From NCBI RefSeq assembly GCF_009739465.1, contig NZ_WHOM01000036.1:1-64000 (forward strand): a stretch of 64,000 bases of DNA, read 5' to 3'. Source of the stretch: Streptomyces apocyni. Lineage in GTDB: Bacteria; Actinomycetota; Actinomycetes; Streptomycetales; Streptomycetaceae. Shown piece by piece: positions 56,281 to 64,000 of the stretch (position 1 is its first letter; each line of letters starts with the position of its first letter). Position numbers and translations under genes: made by a program. The notes under the pieces were generated by a model. That model was given only the letters and a program-made list of their open reading frames with translations, made no database searches and had not been told where the DNA came from.

Positions 56281-57030
56281 ATGGCGGAGGCGAAGAAGAC
56301 GAGTCCGGCGAGGAAGAGGACATCGGCGGCGAAAGCGACAGCGGCGAAGGCAGCGAAGGCGCCAGCCAGGAAGCCCGCCCCGGGCGGGTCCGGCGACGCG
56401 GACTTTGCACCGTCCGTGCTCGGCGGCCCGCTCGGCCCGGGCAGCCAGGAGATGAAGCCGCCGGTCGATCTAGGGGCGGAACTGTCGCTGCCGTTCGAGC
56501 AGATCATCGGCGGACCGCTGCAGGGAGTCATCCGGTCCAGCGCGATGGCCGCGAACGAGACCGCGCAGTTCATCAAGAGCGTCGGCTTCAACGAAAAGGG
56601 CCACGCCCAGACGGTGGCGTTCTCCTACACCTCGACGGAACCCACACAAACCGATGGCACCACCGGGCATAGTGACGTGGTAAAGAAGGTGGAGGTGCCT
56701 CTTCTCACCGTGGTGCCGATTCCCTACCTGCAGCTCTCCAAGGTGAGCCTCGACTTCAATGTGAAGATCGACTCGGTCTCGACCCGGAAGCAGGAGCAGA
56801 AGATCGGAGCCGAGACGTCGGCCAGTGCCGGCTTCTGGGGCGTCAAAGCCTCACTCAAGGCCAGCTACGACTCGAGCAGTTCGAGTTCCGACACCGTCAG
56901 CCGGAGTGCGGCAATGACGGTCCGCGTGGAGGCCGAGCAGGGACCAATGCCGGGCGGCATGGAGAAAATCCTGTCGATGCTGACCGACAATGCCGTCACC
57001 GTCAGGCCGGACAACTCGCAAGCGAACTGA
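56281..57030 (+). CDS. DUF2589-domain protein with Lys/Ala-rich N-terminus
   Basis: A 249-residue protein. Residues 1-36 are a Lys-Ala-Pro-rich basic tail like histone H1 tails. The DUF2589 domain follows (about 57-160): LPFEQIIGGPLQGVIRSSAM, then VEVPLLTVVPIPYLQLSKVS leading into LDFNVKI. A Ser-rich region (SYDSSSSSSDTVSRSAAMTV) precedes the C-terminus. No signal peptide or membrane segment. DUF2589 proteins are often found as neighbouring paralogues in bacteria, with no known function. ATG at 56281. Confidence 0.85.
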   Translation: MAEAKKTSPARKRTSAAKATAAKAAKAPARKPAPGGSGDADFAPSVLGGPLGPGSQEMKPPVDLGAELSLPFEQIIGGPLQGVIRSSAMAANETAQFIKSVGFNEKGHAQTVAFSYTSTEPTQTDGTTGHSDVVKKVEVPLLTVVPIPYLQLSKVSLDFNVKIDSVSTRKQEQKIGAETSASAGFWGVKASLKASYDSSSSSSDTVSRSAAMTVRVEAEQGPMPGGMEKILSMLTDNAVTVRPDNSQAN

Positions 57031-57288
57031 CCGACTCCGACGCCTGAATCCTCCTACGCACGTCTGCGCGGAGCCGGGACGGCACCGCGCCGTCCCGGTC
57101 CCGGTACCGGCTCCCGGTGCCGCCCCGGTCCGCCCATCCTTCATCCGGGCCACGCCGGAGGATTCTCCTGCACGGCCCGTCCCCTCCCACATTCCCCGTC
57201 CGGATTGCTCATGATCGCCGAAAATATCGGTGCGTACTGTCACCGCCGATGAGGCGCGAGCCGGAGATCTAGCTAACCAAGGAATCTT

Positions 57289-57651
57289 ATGAGTGAGTTG
57301 ACGATGCGGGGGCTGCTGCAGGGCCTGCAGCAGGCCGTGGCCGAAGCCGACCAGACGGTGCGCCAGGCCCAGGAGCCGGACAGCGACTGTGTGGGAATCC
57401 AGCCGCAGATGGTCATCGACGACGTTACCTTCACCGTTTCCTTCGTAGCCGACCCGGTCGCTCCCTCAGCTCCGGCCGCTCCCAGCCAGGTAGGGCAAGA
57501 CGTCCACATCGCCGTCGACCAGCAGGCCCTCGCCGATGCCACGCACGTGAACACCGTCTCGTTCACCGTTCGCAACCAACCGGTGGAGCGGATCGAAGTC
57601 GACGGCCGCCAGCACATCGTCCCCGCCGGAGTCACGGGAGACGAGCGATGA
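57289..57651 (+). CDS. Small protein of the DUF2589 cluster, 120 aa
   Basis: A 120-residue acidic protein. The N-terminus is helical and Gln-rich (LLQGLQQAVAEADQTVRQAQ). The rest is beta-strand-like: QPQMVIDDVTFTVSFVADP and THVNTVSFTVRNQPVERIEV. The first strand pattern resembles the IPYLQLSKVSLDFNV strand of the DUF2589 protein upstream. It overlaps the next gene by four bases (ATGA), so the two are coupled. A 258-base gap separates it from the first cluster gene. Confidence 0.65.
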   Translation: MSELTMRGLLQGLQQAVAEADQTVRQAQEPDSDCVGIQPQMVIDDVTFTVSFVADPVAPSAPAAPSQVGQDVHIAVDQQALADATHVNTVSFTVRNQPVERIEVDGRQHIVPAGVTGDER

Positions 57652-59252
57652 GCGACGACGACGTCCCCGTCGGCACGCTGCTCGGCGCGGCGTACCAGGC
57701 GGTGGTCCACGGGCAGAGCCTGGCCGCACGCGAGGCGGTCGAGCTGGTCCGGGAGCTCGGTTTCGAGAAGGACGGGACCGCGAAGCCGTTCCGCTTCGCC
57801 TACCAGCGCACCGAGGCGACGGAAGACGGCCCGCAGGTGCGTACCGTGCACGCCACCGTGCCGCTGCTGTCGCTGGTCAACCCGCCGGCCATCAGCATCG
57901 ACAAGGCCGCGATCAGCATGAGCCTGCACCTGATCAGCCAAAGCACCGAGAACGGGTCCGCCTATACCTCGACCTCAGGTAGCGGGGTACCGGCGGAGGG
58001 GACGATGCCCCGGCTGAAGGGACGCATCGTCCACAAGAGCGACAAAAATGCCACCCTGACCATCGAGTCCACCCTCAAGCAGCGCGACCTGCTGGGCAGC
58101 AGCCGGCTGTCCCAGTTGCTCGACGCAGCCGTCAGCGACCGTGACAGCGTCTGGTACCAGGTGCTGGAGCAGGCCGAGGCGTTCCGCACGGCCGCCGCCG
58201 CGTTCATCGACACCGTCGCCCGCGACGACTCCACCGGGAGCGGCGTGGGGGTACGGGAGTGGCTGCAGCAGCTGTGGCAGCTGAAGGAAAGCGTCACGGA
58301 CGCGGTGAGCGCCTACCGCGACGGACTCCTGGAGAAGATTCCCCAGCTCCACCAGAACTGGAACAACCAGTGCCAGAAACTGACCTGGATCGACCGGCAC
58401 ACCGAACCGGAGACCATGACGCAGCTGCGGTGGACCTTCATCGCCGCCGCCAGGAACGTGTGGAACGCCCTCCTGCCGGGCGCGCCGGTCGCCGAATTCG
58501 GCCCGCCCACCGTGGAACAGCTGCGCCTCCGGTTCGAGGCCGCCGTCGCGGCACTCCGTGATGCTCCGCCGGGCCTGGAAGGTCTGCCTGAGCGGCTTCG
58601 CGACCTCGAAGGGGCCGTCGCCCAAGGCTGCATCGCTCGCAAGTACGAGCAGCCGGAGACTGTCGTCACCGAAACTCTGGATCGCTACAACGAAACCGCT
58701 GAGGCGATCCGGGAGATGTGGTCCCCGTCCCTCCAAAGCCCCGAGTCCCGGACCGCACAAGACGGTCTGGCCGCAGCCGCCGAGGCGGTGTGGGACGCAC
58801 TGGTACGCGGCACGGTACCCGTCGACTTCCGCGCCGACACCCGGATGAGCAGCGAAGAGATCGACGAGTGCACACGATCGCTGAGGCAGCTTGAAGAGCC
58901 GGCGAAACAACTCAGAGACCTTTATGACCAGCCGAAGGCCCCCCTCAACCAGATGATCAAGGCCCGCGAACACGCCTGTACAGCATGGGATGCCGCCAAA
59001 GAGGCTTTGCAGCTCGGGAAACGGATCCCAGACAAAAGCATGCAGGACGTCAGGAAAAGGTTCGGATACTTCAACGGACTTATCGATGACGCCAACTGGG
59101 GCGTGGACAAATACGGCAAGTCGCGGATCCAACCGGACGCGTGGAACCCTGCCGCTCGGGCCTGGAACGAGGCAGCCCGCCCGTTCTGGAGTCACCTCAT
59201 CGACACCGAACTCGACCCGGTGACCGAAGTCGCCTACCTGGACAGCCCGTGA
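57648..59252 (+). CDS. DUF2589-like domain fused to long helical repeat region
   Basis: A 534-residue protein. Residues 5-155 repeat the DUF2589 pattern (VGTLLGAAYQAVVHGQSLAA; VPLLSLVNPPAISIDKAAIS; MSLHLIS). Residues 160-534 are helical and Trp-rich with internal repeats: AARNVWNALLPG-x4-EF (267-284) and AAEAVWDALVRG-x4-DF (377-394), and weaker copies near 442-456 and 502-516. No enzyme motif is visible, so a scaffold or pore-forming role is possible. ATGA and GTGA overlaps couple it to both neighbours. Confidence 0.7.
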   Translation: MSDDDVPVGTLLGAAYQAVVHGQSLAAREAVELVRELGFEKDGTAKPFRFAYQRTEATEDGPQVRTVHATVPLLSLVNPPAISIDKAAISMSLHLISQSTENGSAYTSTSGSGVPAEGTMPRLKGRIVHKSDKNATLTIESTLKQRDLLGSSRLSQLLDAAVSDRDSVWYQVLEQAEAFRTAAAAFIDTVARDDSTGSGVGVREWLQQLWQLKESVTDAVSAYRDGLLEKIPQLHQNWNNQCQKLTWIDRHTEPETMTQLRWTFIAAARNVWNALLPGAPVAEFGPPTVEQLRLRFEAAVAALRDAPPGLEGLPERLRDLEGAVAQGCIARKYEQPETVVTETLDRYNETAEAIREMWSPSLQSPESRTAQDGLAAAAEAVWDALVRGTVPVDFRADTRMSSEEIDECTRSLRQLEEPAKQLRDLYDQPKAPLNQMIKAREHACTAWDAAKEALQLGKRIPDKSMQDVRKRFGYFNGLIDDANWGVDKYGKSRIQPDAWNPAARAWNEAARPFWSHLIDTELDPVTEVAYLDSP

Positions 59253-60061
59253 CCTGCGCGGACGACGCCGGCACTGGTCGGGCGCCCGCGCTGCGCGCGG
59301 AAGGGGAGGAGGGCCCGGGACAGGCCACGCCTCTGGCCGCGCTGCTCGCCCAGGCCTGCCACACCGTGCTGGACGGACACGTCGACGCGGTGGGCGCTGG
59401 ACTGGCGAGTACGGCCCGGACCCTGCTCACGGCCGACGACGACGGCCACCCGCAGCCCGTCGCGCAGACCGCGGCCGCCGCCGGCCCCGGCCGCAGCACC
59501 CGGCACATCGCCCTCGCCGACCTGTGCGGCTGGCCCCTCTACAGCGTCGAATCCGCTCGCATCACCCTTCACCTGACCATCCCCGCACCACCCGGACCCG
59601 ACGGCGTCCTGCGCCCCGCGATCCCGACATCGACCGCCACCAGGACCATGACCGCCACCATCCGATTGACCGCCCGACCGGGCCCCCGGCCCCTCGCCGA
59701 CGATCTCGTCGCGGCCGCACTCACCCCCGCCCCACCGACCGCCGACAGCGGCGGATTCTCTGCGTCGGCCCAGCGGGCCATCGCGGCCTGGAGACACCTG
59801 CCGAACCTGTACCGCTGCGTCGAGCAGCTGACCGCCCAGGCGCCCGGCCACCCGGCCGCCACCGCGGCCGTGCGGGCCGTGGAAGACCTGGCCACAGCCG
59901 TGTGCACGTGGTGCGCGGGCGGGCCACCGGTCGACACCCGCCTCACCGCACGCGCTCCCCACCCTGAAACCCTCGACCCGAACGCCCCGCCCGCCCTGAC
60001 CGCGCTCGCCGCCGCGGTGTCAAAACTGCGCCATGCCCTCGGCACACCAGAACGCGTTTGA
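59249..60061 (+). CDS. Fourth protein of the DUF2589 cluster
   Basis: A 270-residue protein, GTG at 59249 overlapping the previous stop. LLAQACHTVLDGHVDAVGAG followed by IALADLCGWPLYSVESARIT and LHLTIP has the same helix-then-strand order as the DUF2589 domains, so it may be a diverged third copy. The second half is helical and ends with LTALAAAVSKLRHALGTPER. No motif of known function. Confidence 0.6.
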   Translation: MTCADDAGTGRAPALRAEGEEGPGQATPLAALLAQACHTVLDGHVDAVGAGLASTARTLLTADDDGHPQPVAQTAAAAGPGRSTRHIALADLCGWPLYSVESARITLHLTIPAPPGPDGVLRPAIPTSTATRTMTATIRLTARPGPRPLADDLVAAALTPAPPTADSGGFSASAQRAIAAWRHLPNLYRCVEQLTAQAPGHPAATAAVRAVEDLATAVCTWCAGGPPVDTRLTARAPHPETLDPNAPPALTALAAAVSKLRHALGTPERV

Positions 60062-60092
60062 CCCGCCCGGCCGACTGGAGTACTAACCGGGG

Positions 60093-60191
60093 GTGACCCG
60101 CCTCGCTCGACAACGGATCAGCGTGCTGTTCGCCATGCCCCGCGACGGCACCTTCTACGAACCCCGCCTTCCCGAAGCAGCCGTCGCATGA
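60093..60191 (+). pseudogene. IS110-like transposase, C-terminal scrap
   Basis: A 32-codon frame ending at TGA 60189-60191 reads VTRLARQRISVLFAMPRDGT, then FYEP. This resembles the extreme C-terminus of IS110-family transposases (xRxxVLxAMLRDGxxYE). The rest of the element is absent. Confidence 0.5.
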
Positions 60192-60511
60192 CCAGCTCCG
60201 GCTTGACCAAGGACATAGAGGCACCCCCCGGAGATCACTCGCCCTTGCCCGCCACACCCATAGCCGCTACGGACTTCGCCGCGCCGCACCCCGAGAAGGA
60301 AGCCACCCCGCACCCCGCACCTCGCTGCCACGAAGGCAACACGGCAGACAGCCACCCACCCCTCCTCGCCAGCGCCTGGTACTCCACCAAGGACCTCGCC
60401 ACTCGCCTCCGCATTGACCTGTCCATCTCCGCGCGGATCGTCATGTACAGCGCGGTAGGCGTCGAGGAATGGCTGCGCAGCCGCCGCATCGCCCCCAACC
60501 GGGCGGCTTGA
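60188..60511 (+). pseudogene. Damaged excisionase (MerR/AlpA-type helix-turn-helix)
   Basis: The 107-residue frame has no recognisable protein in its first 60 residues. It ends WYSTKDLATRLRIDLSISAR, VMYSAVGVEEWLRSRR. The two ends match excisionase helix-turn-helix proteins that precede integrases in Streptomyces integrative elements, but the middle (the substrate-recognition turn) seems deleted. It abuts the integrase start at 60511. Confidence 0.6.
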
Positions 60512-61692
60512 TGGCCCATATAGAAACCGTTCCTGTCGGCGTAAGCCTCTCCGCAGACGTCGAATACCGGCCCAACCGGGCGAACCCCTACCGCGCCCGC
60601 GTCCGATGGTCGGACCCCACGACCAAGCGCCGAATGTCCGTATCCGAGGCACAGGAAGACGAGGACGCGGCCAACGCATGGATCCAGGCGATCGTGGAGG
60701 CCGCAGAAGCCGGACTCACCCCCTCGGTGGCCACCATGAAGCTCGCCGACTACGGCGAGGCAAACATGGATCTGGCCCTGCGCGGTTGGAGGTGCGCGTG
60801 GTTCCCGCGCTGGGGCACCTGCCCGTTCGCGTGATCACTAACGGCGCCGTCGACCGGACGGTCCAGAACTGGATCGCCGACGAGCACGGCCGCTCAACCG
60901 TCAAGAACACCATCGCCGTCCTGGTCCACGTCATGGAGCAGGCTGTCCGGGACGGAGTCATCAAGGTCAACTCGGCCCGCGTGACAGGGTGGCAGAAGCT
61001 CTACAAACAGGCCGAGGACGAACTCCTCGACCCGCGAGCCCTGGCCCTGCCCGCCTGGGAAACGCTCGTCGAACTGGCCGAGGCACTCGTGGCCGCCTCC
61101 TACGGCCAGTACCGCGGCTGGAGAGAGGTCGTCCTCTTCGCCGCGAGTACCGCGGCACGTCATCGGCGAGGTCTCGGGCTGTCGCGTCGGGGACATCGAC
61201 ACCACCAACTGGATCTGGACCGTCCGGCGCCAGACCACCCCAGCCCCAGGCGGCCTGATCGACAAGGGAACGAAAGGCAAACGGGCTCGCCAGGTCCCGA
61301 TCATCGAGGAGATCCGCCCGCTCGTCGCACAGCGCGTCCTAGCAGCCGGTCCCGACCCGGATGCCCGCATGTTCACCGGACCCCGCGGAGGCCGCATCTC
61401 CACCGCGGTCCTGCGCGACGCGACCCACTGGGACGATGTCGTCACCAGGCTCGGCTACGAGCACCTACGCCGCCATGATCTCCGGCACACCGGACTCACC
61501 TGGTTCGCCGATGCCGGGGTCCAGGTACACGTCCTGCGCAAGATCGCCGGACACGGCTCACTCACCACTACGCAGCGTTACCTGCACCCCGACGTGCACA
61601 AGATCACCGCCGCAGGCGCGGCTCTCTCGGCACACCCCAGCGTGCTCCGCGCACCCCGGTCCCTGCCGAGCCCGATCGCGGTCGCTGGCTGA
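60511..61692 (+). pseudogene. int: Tyrosine integrase of an integrative element, two frameshifts
   Basis: Three frames join into one integrase. The N-terminal part (ATG 60511, AHIETVPVGVSLSADVEYRP) breaks near 60785, where a short deletion is likely. Core-binding part NGAVDRTVQNWIADEHGRST runs to about 61150, where an extra base breaks AASTAAR-IGEVSGCRVGDID. The catalytic end (HLRRHDLRHTGLTWFADAGV, HVLRKIAGHGSLTTTQRYLH) holds HxxR, H and Tyr. The gene ends 98 bases from the tRNA-Pro 3' end, the classical position for an element integrated in that tRNA. Confidence 0.85.
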
Positions 61693-61736
61693 CGGTCAAG
61701 ACGGGTTGGTCCCCAACTGGTCCCCAGAAGCGATCA

Positions 61737-61770
61737 AGGGGCCGTTTCAGATTGCTCTGAAACGGCCCCT
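61737..61770. terminator. Terminator between integrase and tRNA-Pro copy B
   Basis: AGGGGCCGTTTCAGA-TTGC-TCTGAAACGGCCCCT is a perfect 15-bp stem with a four-base loop that can end transcription of the tRNA (minus) and of int (plus). Confidence 0.85.
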
Positions 61771-61789
61771 GACCTGCGACTCTCTCGAG

Positions 61790-61863
<74 letters not shown>

Positions 61864-61981
61864 ATGCCCGTATGACCTGGGGTTTCCCCCGGCCGAACGC
61901 GCACGGAAACAATACCGCACTTGGGACAGTGGTCGTAAATCCGTTGTCGTGGCGCTCGGCAGCGGGCCGGGGGCGCGCGCC

Positions 61982-62341
61982 TCAGTCAGCGGTCGGCGGT
62001 CCCAACTCCGGGTGCGCCTCAAGGAGTCTGCTCGGCGCGGACTGCCACCAGGAGTCGGCGAGGATGTCCCGTAGCTCGGCGGTGTCCTCCAGCGCGGACA
62101 GCCGCACCCGGACCCAGGCGAACATGGCCTCGTGGTCGGCGATCCAGAACTTCTCGGGCTCGGCCAGTACCAGTTCGTCCCGCTCTTCCTTGGGACACCG
62201 GACCGCCATCGAGGTTTCGTCCTCGGGGAGCGTGGCGAACATCTTCCCCGCGACCCGGAAGGTCGGCATGGACCACGCGATCTTCTCGGCGGTCTCGGGC
62301 AGGGCGAGCGCGTGGGTGCGCACATCGTCGGACGTGGTCAT
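61982..62341 (-). CDS. MmcQ/YjbR-family DNA-binding-like protein
   Basis: A 119-residue YjbR-fold protein: VRTHALALPETAEKIAWSMP, FRVAGKMFATLPEDETSMAV and FAWVRVRLSALEDTAELRDI are the family pattern. Double-wing fold proteins of this group are widely distributed with unclear function. ATG at 62341. Confidence 0.9.
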   Translation of the reverse strand: MTTSDDVRTHALALPETAEKIAWSMPTFRVAGKMFATLPEDETSMAVRCPKEERDELVLAEPEKFWIADHEAMFAWVRVRLSALEDTAELRDILADSWWQSAPSRLLEAHPELGPPTAD

Positions 62342-62903
62342 GGCATGACCGTAGGACACGCCACTGACAGTCGCCGGAGCCAGGGTCGCGAGCGGTTCCG
62401 CGCGCCGCCCACGCGCCGTTGGATGCACCCACGCGCTACCGGCACGGCGGACGCCGAGGTGTGGCTGACGGCCGGACAGGTACGGGTCCGATGCTCGACT
62501 TCCGGCCATTCGCTCGGCGGCTGCCGGTCCGACTTGCGCGGCGCGGTGCGACGGTGCGCGTGACACACGAGACGCGGGGGGTCCGCCGTGCGCCGTAGGG
62601 GGTTCGTCGGGAAGGAAGGGCGCCGCACACGACCGCACACGAGCCGCACACACGTGGTCGAAGATGTCCGAATCCCCTCCCTCGTTGAGGGTACTTCGCG
62701 CCTCTCTGTCCGTCTGACCGATCCGTGTCGGCCACTCACCCGAGAAAGCATTGCCGACGGCATGTGGCAGCGAGATGTCCGGTGGGCATGTCTGGGGGGT
62801 GGACCAGACGGGCAGGGGTGGCCGGTCTGGGACGGGGCCACGGCGCAGGCACCACCTGCTCGAACAACTTTGCGGGCAGGCGTTTCGCGGAAGAGGGCTC
62901 GCG
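62342..62903. other. Intergenic region before the acyl-CoA dehydrogenase
   Basis: About 560 bases. Short direct repeats of ACGACCGCACACGAGCCGCA type occur near 62628-62655, but no gene, RNA or strong terminator was recognised. Confidence 0.4.
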
Positions 62904-64000
62904 ATGGACAGCTACTTCACCAGTCGGCGCCACCACCAGCTCAGGGAAGACGTACGGGGCTTCGCCGAACGGGAGGTCCGCCCCCGGATAGCCGCGATGG
63001 AAGCCACCCGAGCCGTTCAGTACGACCTGTCCCGGCTGATCGCCCGACAGGGCTGGATCGGTGCGACCATCGCCAAGGAGCACGGCGGCATGGGCGCGGG
63101 GCACCTCGCCAAGACCATCATCATCGAGGAGCTCTCCCGGGTCAGCGGGGCCATGGGCGCCATGGTGCAGGCCTCCCAGCTGGGCGTTGCCAAGATCGTC
63201 CACTTCGGGAGCGACGAACAGAAGAAGACCTGGCTGCCCGCCGTCGCGGCCGGTGAGTGCCTGCCGACGATCGCCGTCACGGAGACCGACTCGGGCGGTC
63301 ACGTACTGGGGATGGCGGCGAGCGCCGTACGGGACGGCGACGACTACGTACTCAACGGCCGCAAGGTGTACGTGGGCAACAGCCATGTCGGGGATCTGCA
63401 CGGCGTCGTGGTCCGTACCGGGCCCGGTTCGAAGGGCCTCACGGCGGTGCTGGTCGAGTCCTGGCGGCCCGGCTTCTCGCTGGCCGAGGAGCGGCCCACG
63501 ATGGGCCTGCACGGCTTCAGCTTCGGCGAGCTGATCTTCGACAACTGCCGCGTGCCCGCGGCGAACCGGCTCGGCGAGGAGGGGGACGGACTCGCCGTCG
63601 CATACTCCTCCAGCGTGCTGTACGGGCGGGCGAACCTGACCGCCGTGTCGCTCGGCATCCATCAGGCGCTGGTCGAGGAGACCACCCGGTTCAGCGTGGA
63701 GCGGCAGCGCTACGGCAAGCCGCTGCACGAACTGACCAACATCAAGCTCAAGTTGGGCCAGATGCAGTCCCGGCTGATGACCGGGCGGCTCGCCGCCTAC
63801 CACGCGGCGCGGCTGCTGGACGAGGGCCGGTCCTGCGACGCCGAGTTGATGAACGCCAAGCTGGTCAACGTCGAGTCGGCACTGGACTCGGCGCGTACGG
63901 CCATGGAAGTGCACGCCGCGGCGGGACTCTTCACGGACCGGCCCGTCGAGCGGTACCTGCGCGACGCGCACCACATCTTCGCGCCCGCCGGAACCTCGGA
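62904..64000 (+). CDS. Acyl-CoA dehydrogenase, 3' end cut by window edge
   Basis: The visible 365 residues are an acyl-CoA dehydrogenase: N-terminal helical domain (REDVRGFAEREVRPRIAAME), FAD-binding beta domain (TIAVTETDSGGHVLGMAASA; GRKVYVGNSHVG), and C-terminal helices (ERQRYGKPLHELTNIKLKLG). The usual CMTEP-like segment is AVTETDSG, and the ending EVHAAAGLFTDRPVERYLRD is typical of this family. ATG at 62904 follows AAGAGGG. Substrate (fatty acyl-CoA or a secondary-metabolite acyl carrier) is not evident. Confidence 0.93.
   Translation, partial: MDSYFTSRRHHQLREDVRGFAEREVRPRIAAMEATRAVQYDLSRLIARQGWIGATIAKEHGGMGAGHLAKTIIIEELSRVSGAMGAMVQASQLGVAKIVHFGSDEQKKTWLPAVAAGECLPTIAVTETDSGGHVLGMAASAVRDGDDYVLNGRKVYVGNSHVGDLHGVVVRTGPGSKGLTAVLVESWRPGFSLAEERPTMGLHGFSFGELIFDNCRVPAANRLGEEGDGLAVAYSSSVLYGRANLTAVSLGIHQALVEETTRFSVERQRYGKPLHELTNIKLKLGQMQSRLMTGRLAAYHAARLLDEGRSCDAELMNAKLVNVESALDSARTAMEVHAAAGLFTDRPVERYLRDAHHIFAPAGTS

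Noticed and set aside
60606..61478. Intact integrase in a single frame
   Set aside because: Conserved integrase blocks fall in three segments of two alternating frames, so the gene is broken unless the assembly has two indel errors.

Overview
The window looks like a Streptomyces chromosome. Base composition is very high in G+C with strong third-position G/C bias. It carries a complete conservon (cvnA-B-C-D plus two P450s), an Rpf-type cell-wall hydrolase, a SoxR-boxed ABC exporter and integrative-element remnants beside a tRNA gene, all familiar in streptomycetes. Both window edges cut genes: an ABC exporter subunit on the left and an acyl-CoA dehydrogenase on the right.

Region 1 (1-13.7 kb) is the most interesting part. 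A 37-residue peptide gene (7933-8046) heads a minus-strand operon encoding a TOMM leader-peptide-binding protein, a CocE/X-Pro-type hydrolase, a YcaO cyclodehydratase, a SagB-type azoline dehydrogenase and a two-subunit ABC exporter. Directly upstream, also on the minus strand, is a FecBCD-type metallophore uptake operon (lipoprotein, two permeases, ATPase). A beta-propeller-like protein is divergent from it. Two AT-rich Fur-family (Zur-type) palindromes sit at the two control regions, at 8116-8130 and 12406-12420. A third, more diverged one (38642-38656) lies before a CobW/G3E GTPase. I infer a metal-starvation (probably zinc) regulated RiPP whose product may be a ribosomally made metallophore.

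Region 2 (13.7-28 kb) holds mostly housekeeping and accessory genes. They are a 57-residue peptide gene with a strong ribosome site, an SDR with a zinc ribbon, a WS/DGAT acyltransferase, a FhuF-like 2Fe-2S protein, an EamA transporter, an Rpf/LysM/M23 cell-wall hydrolase, an acetylxylan esterase, gnd, a proline-rich peptide, an F420-type nitroreductase, an Asp/Glu racemase, panD and an ABC exporter behind a SoxR box.

Region 3 (28-46.5 kb) starts with a btuCDF cobalamin importer under a cobalamin riboswitch. It continues with a VanW protein, an MMPL transporter, a long-form GAPDH, tRNA-Pro(GGG), a DUF309 protein, the CobW GTPase, a GDSL esterase with a PadR regulator, a 2Fe-2S protein, a UPF0261 protein, an ArsR/MFS divergon with a perfect 12-2-12 operator, and two methyltransferases.

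Region 4 (47.5-53 kb) is a conservon with two P450 genes, all translationally coupled. Region 5 (53-61.9 kb) is an accessory island. It contains a truncated agmatine deiminase, two frameshifted tyrosine recombinases, an IS110-like transposase tail, a damaged excisionase, a cyclophilin and a compact four-gene cluster of DUF2589-related proteins of unknown role. It ends at a second tRNA-Pro(GGG) identical to the one at 37.9 kb. Ordinary chromosome genes (YjbR, acyl-CoA dehydrogenase) resume after it.
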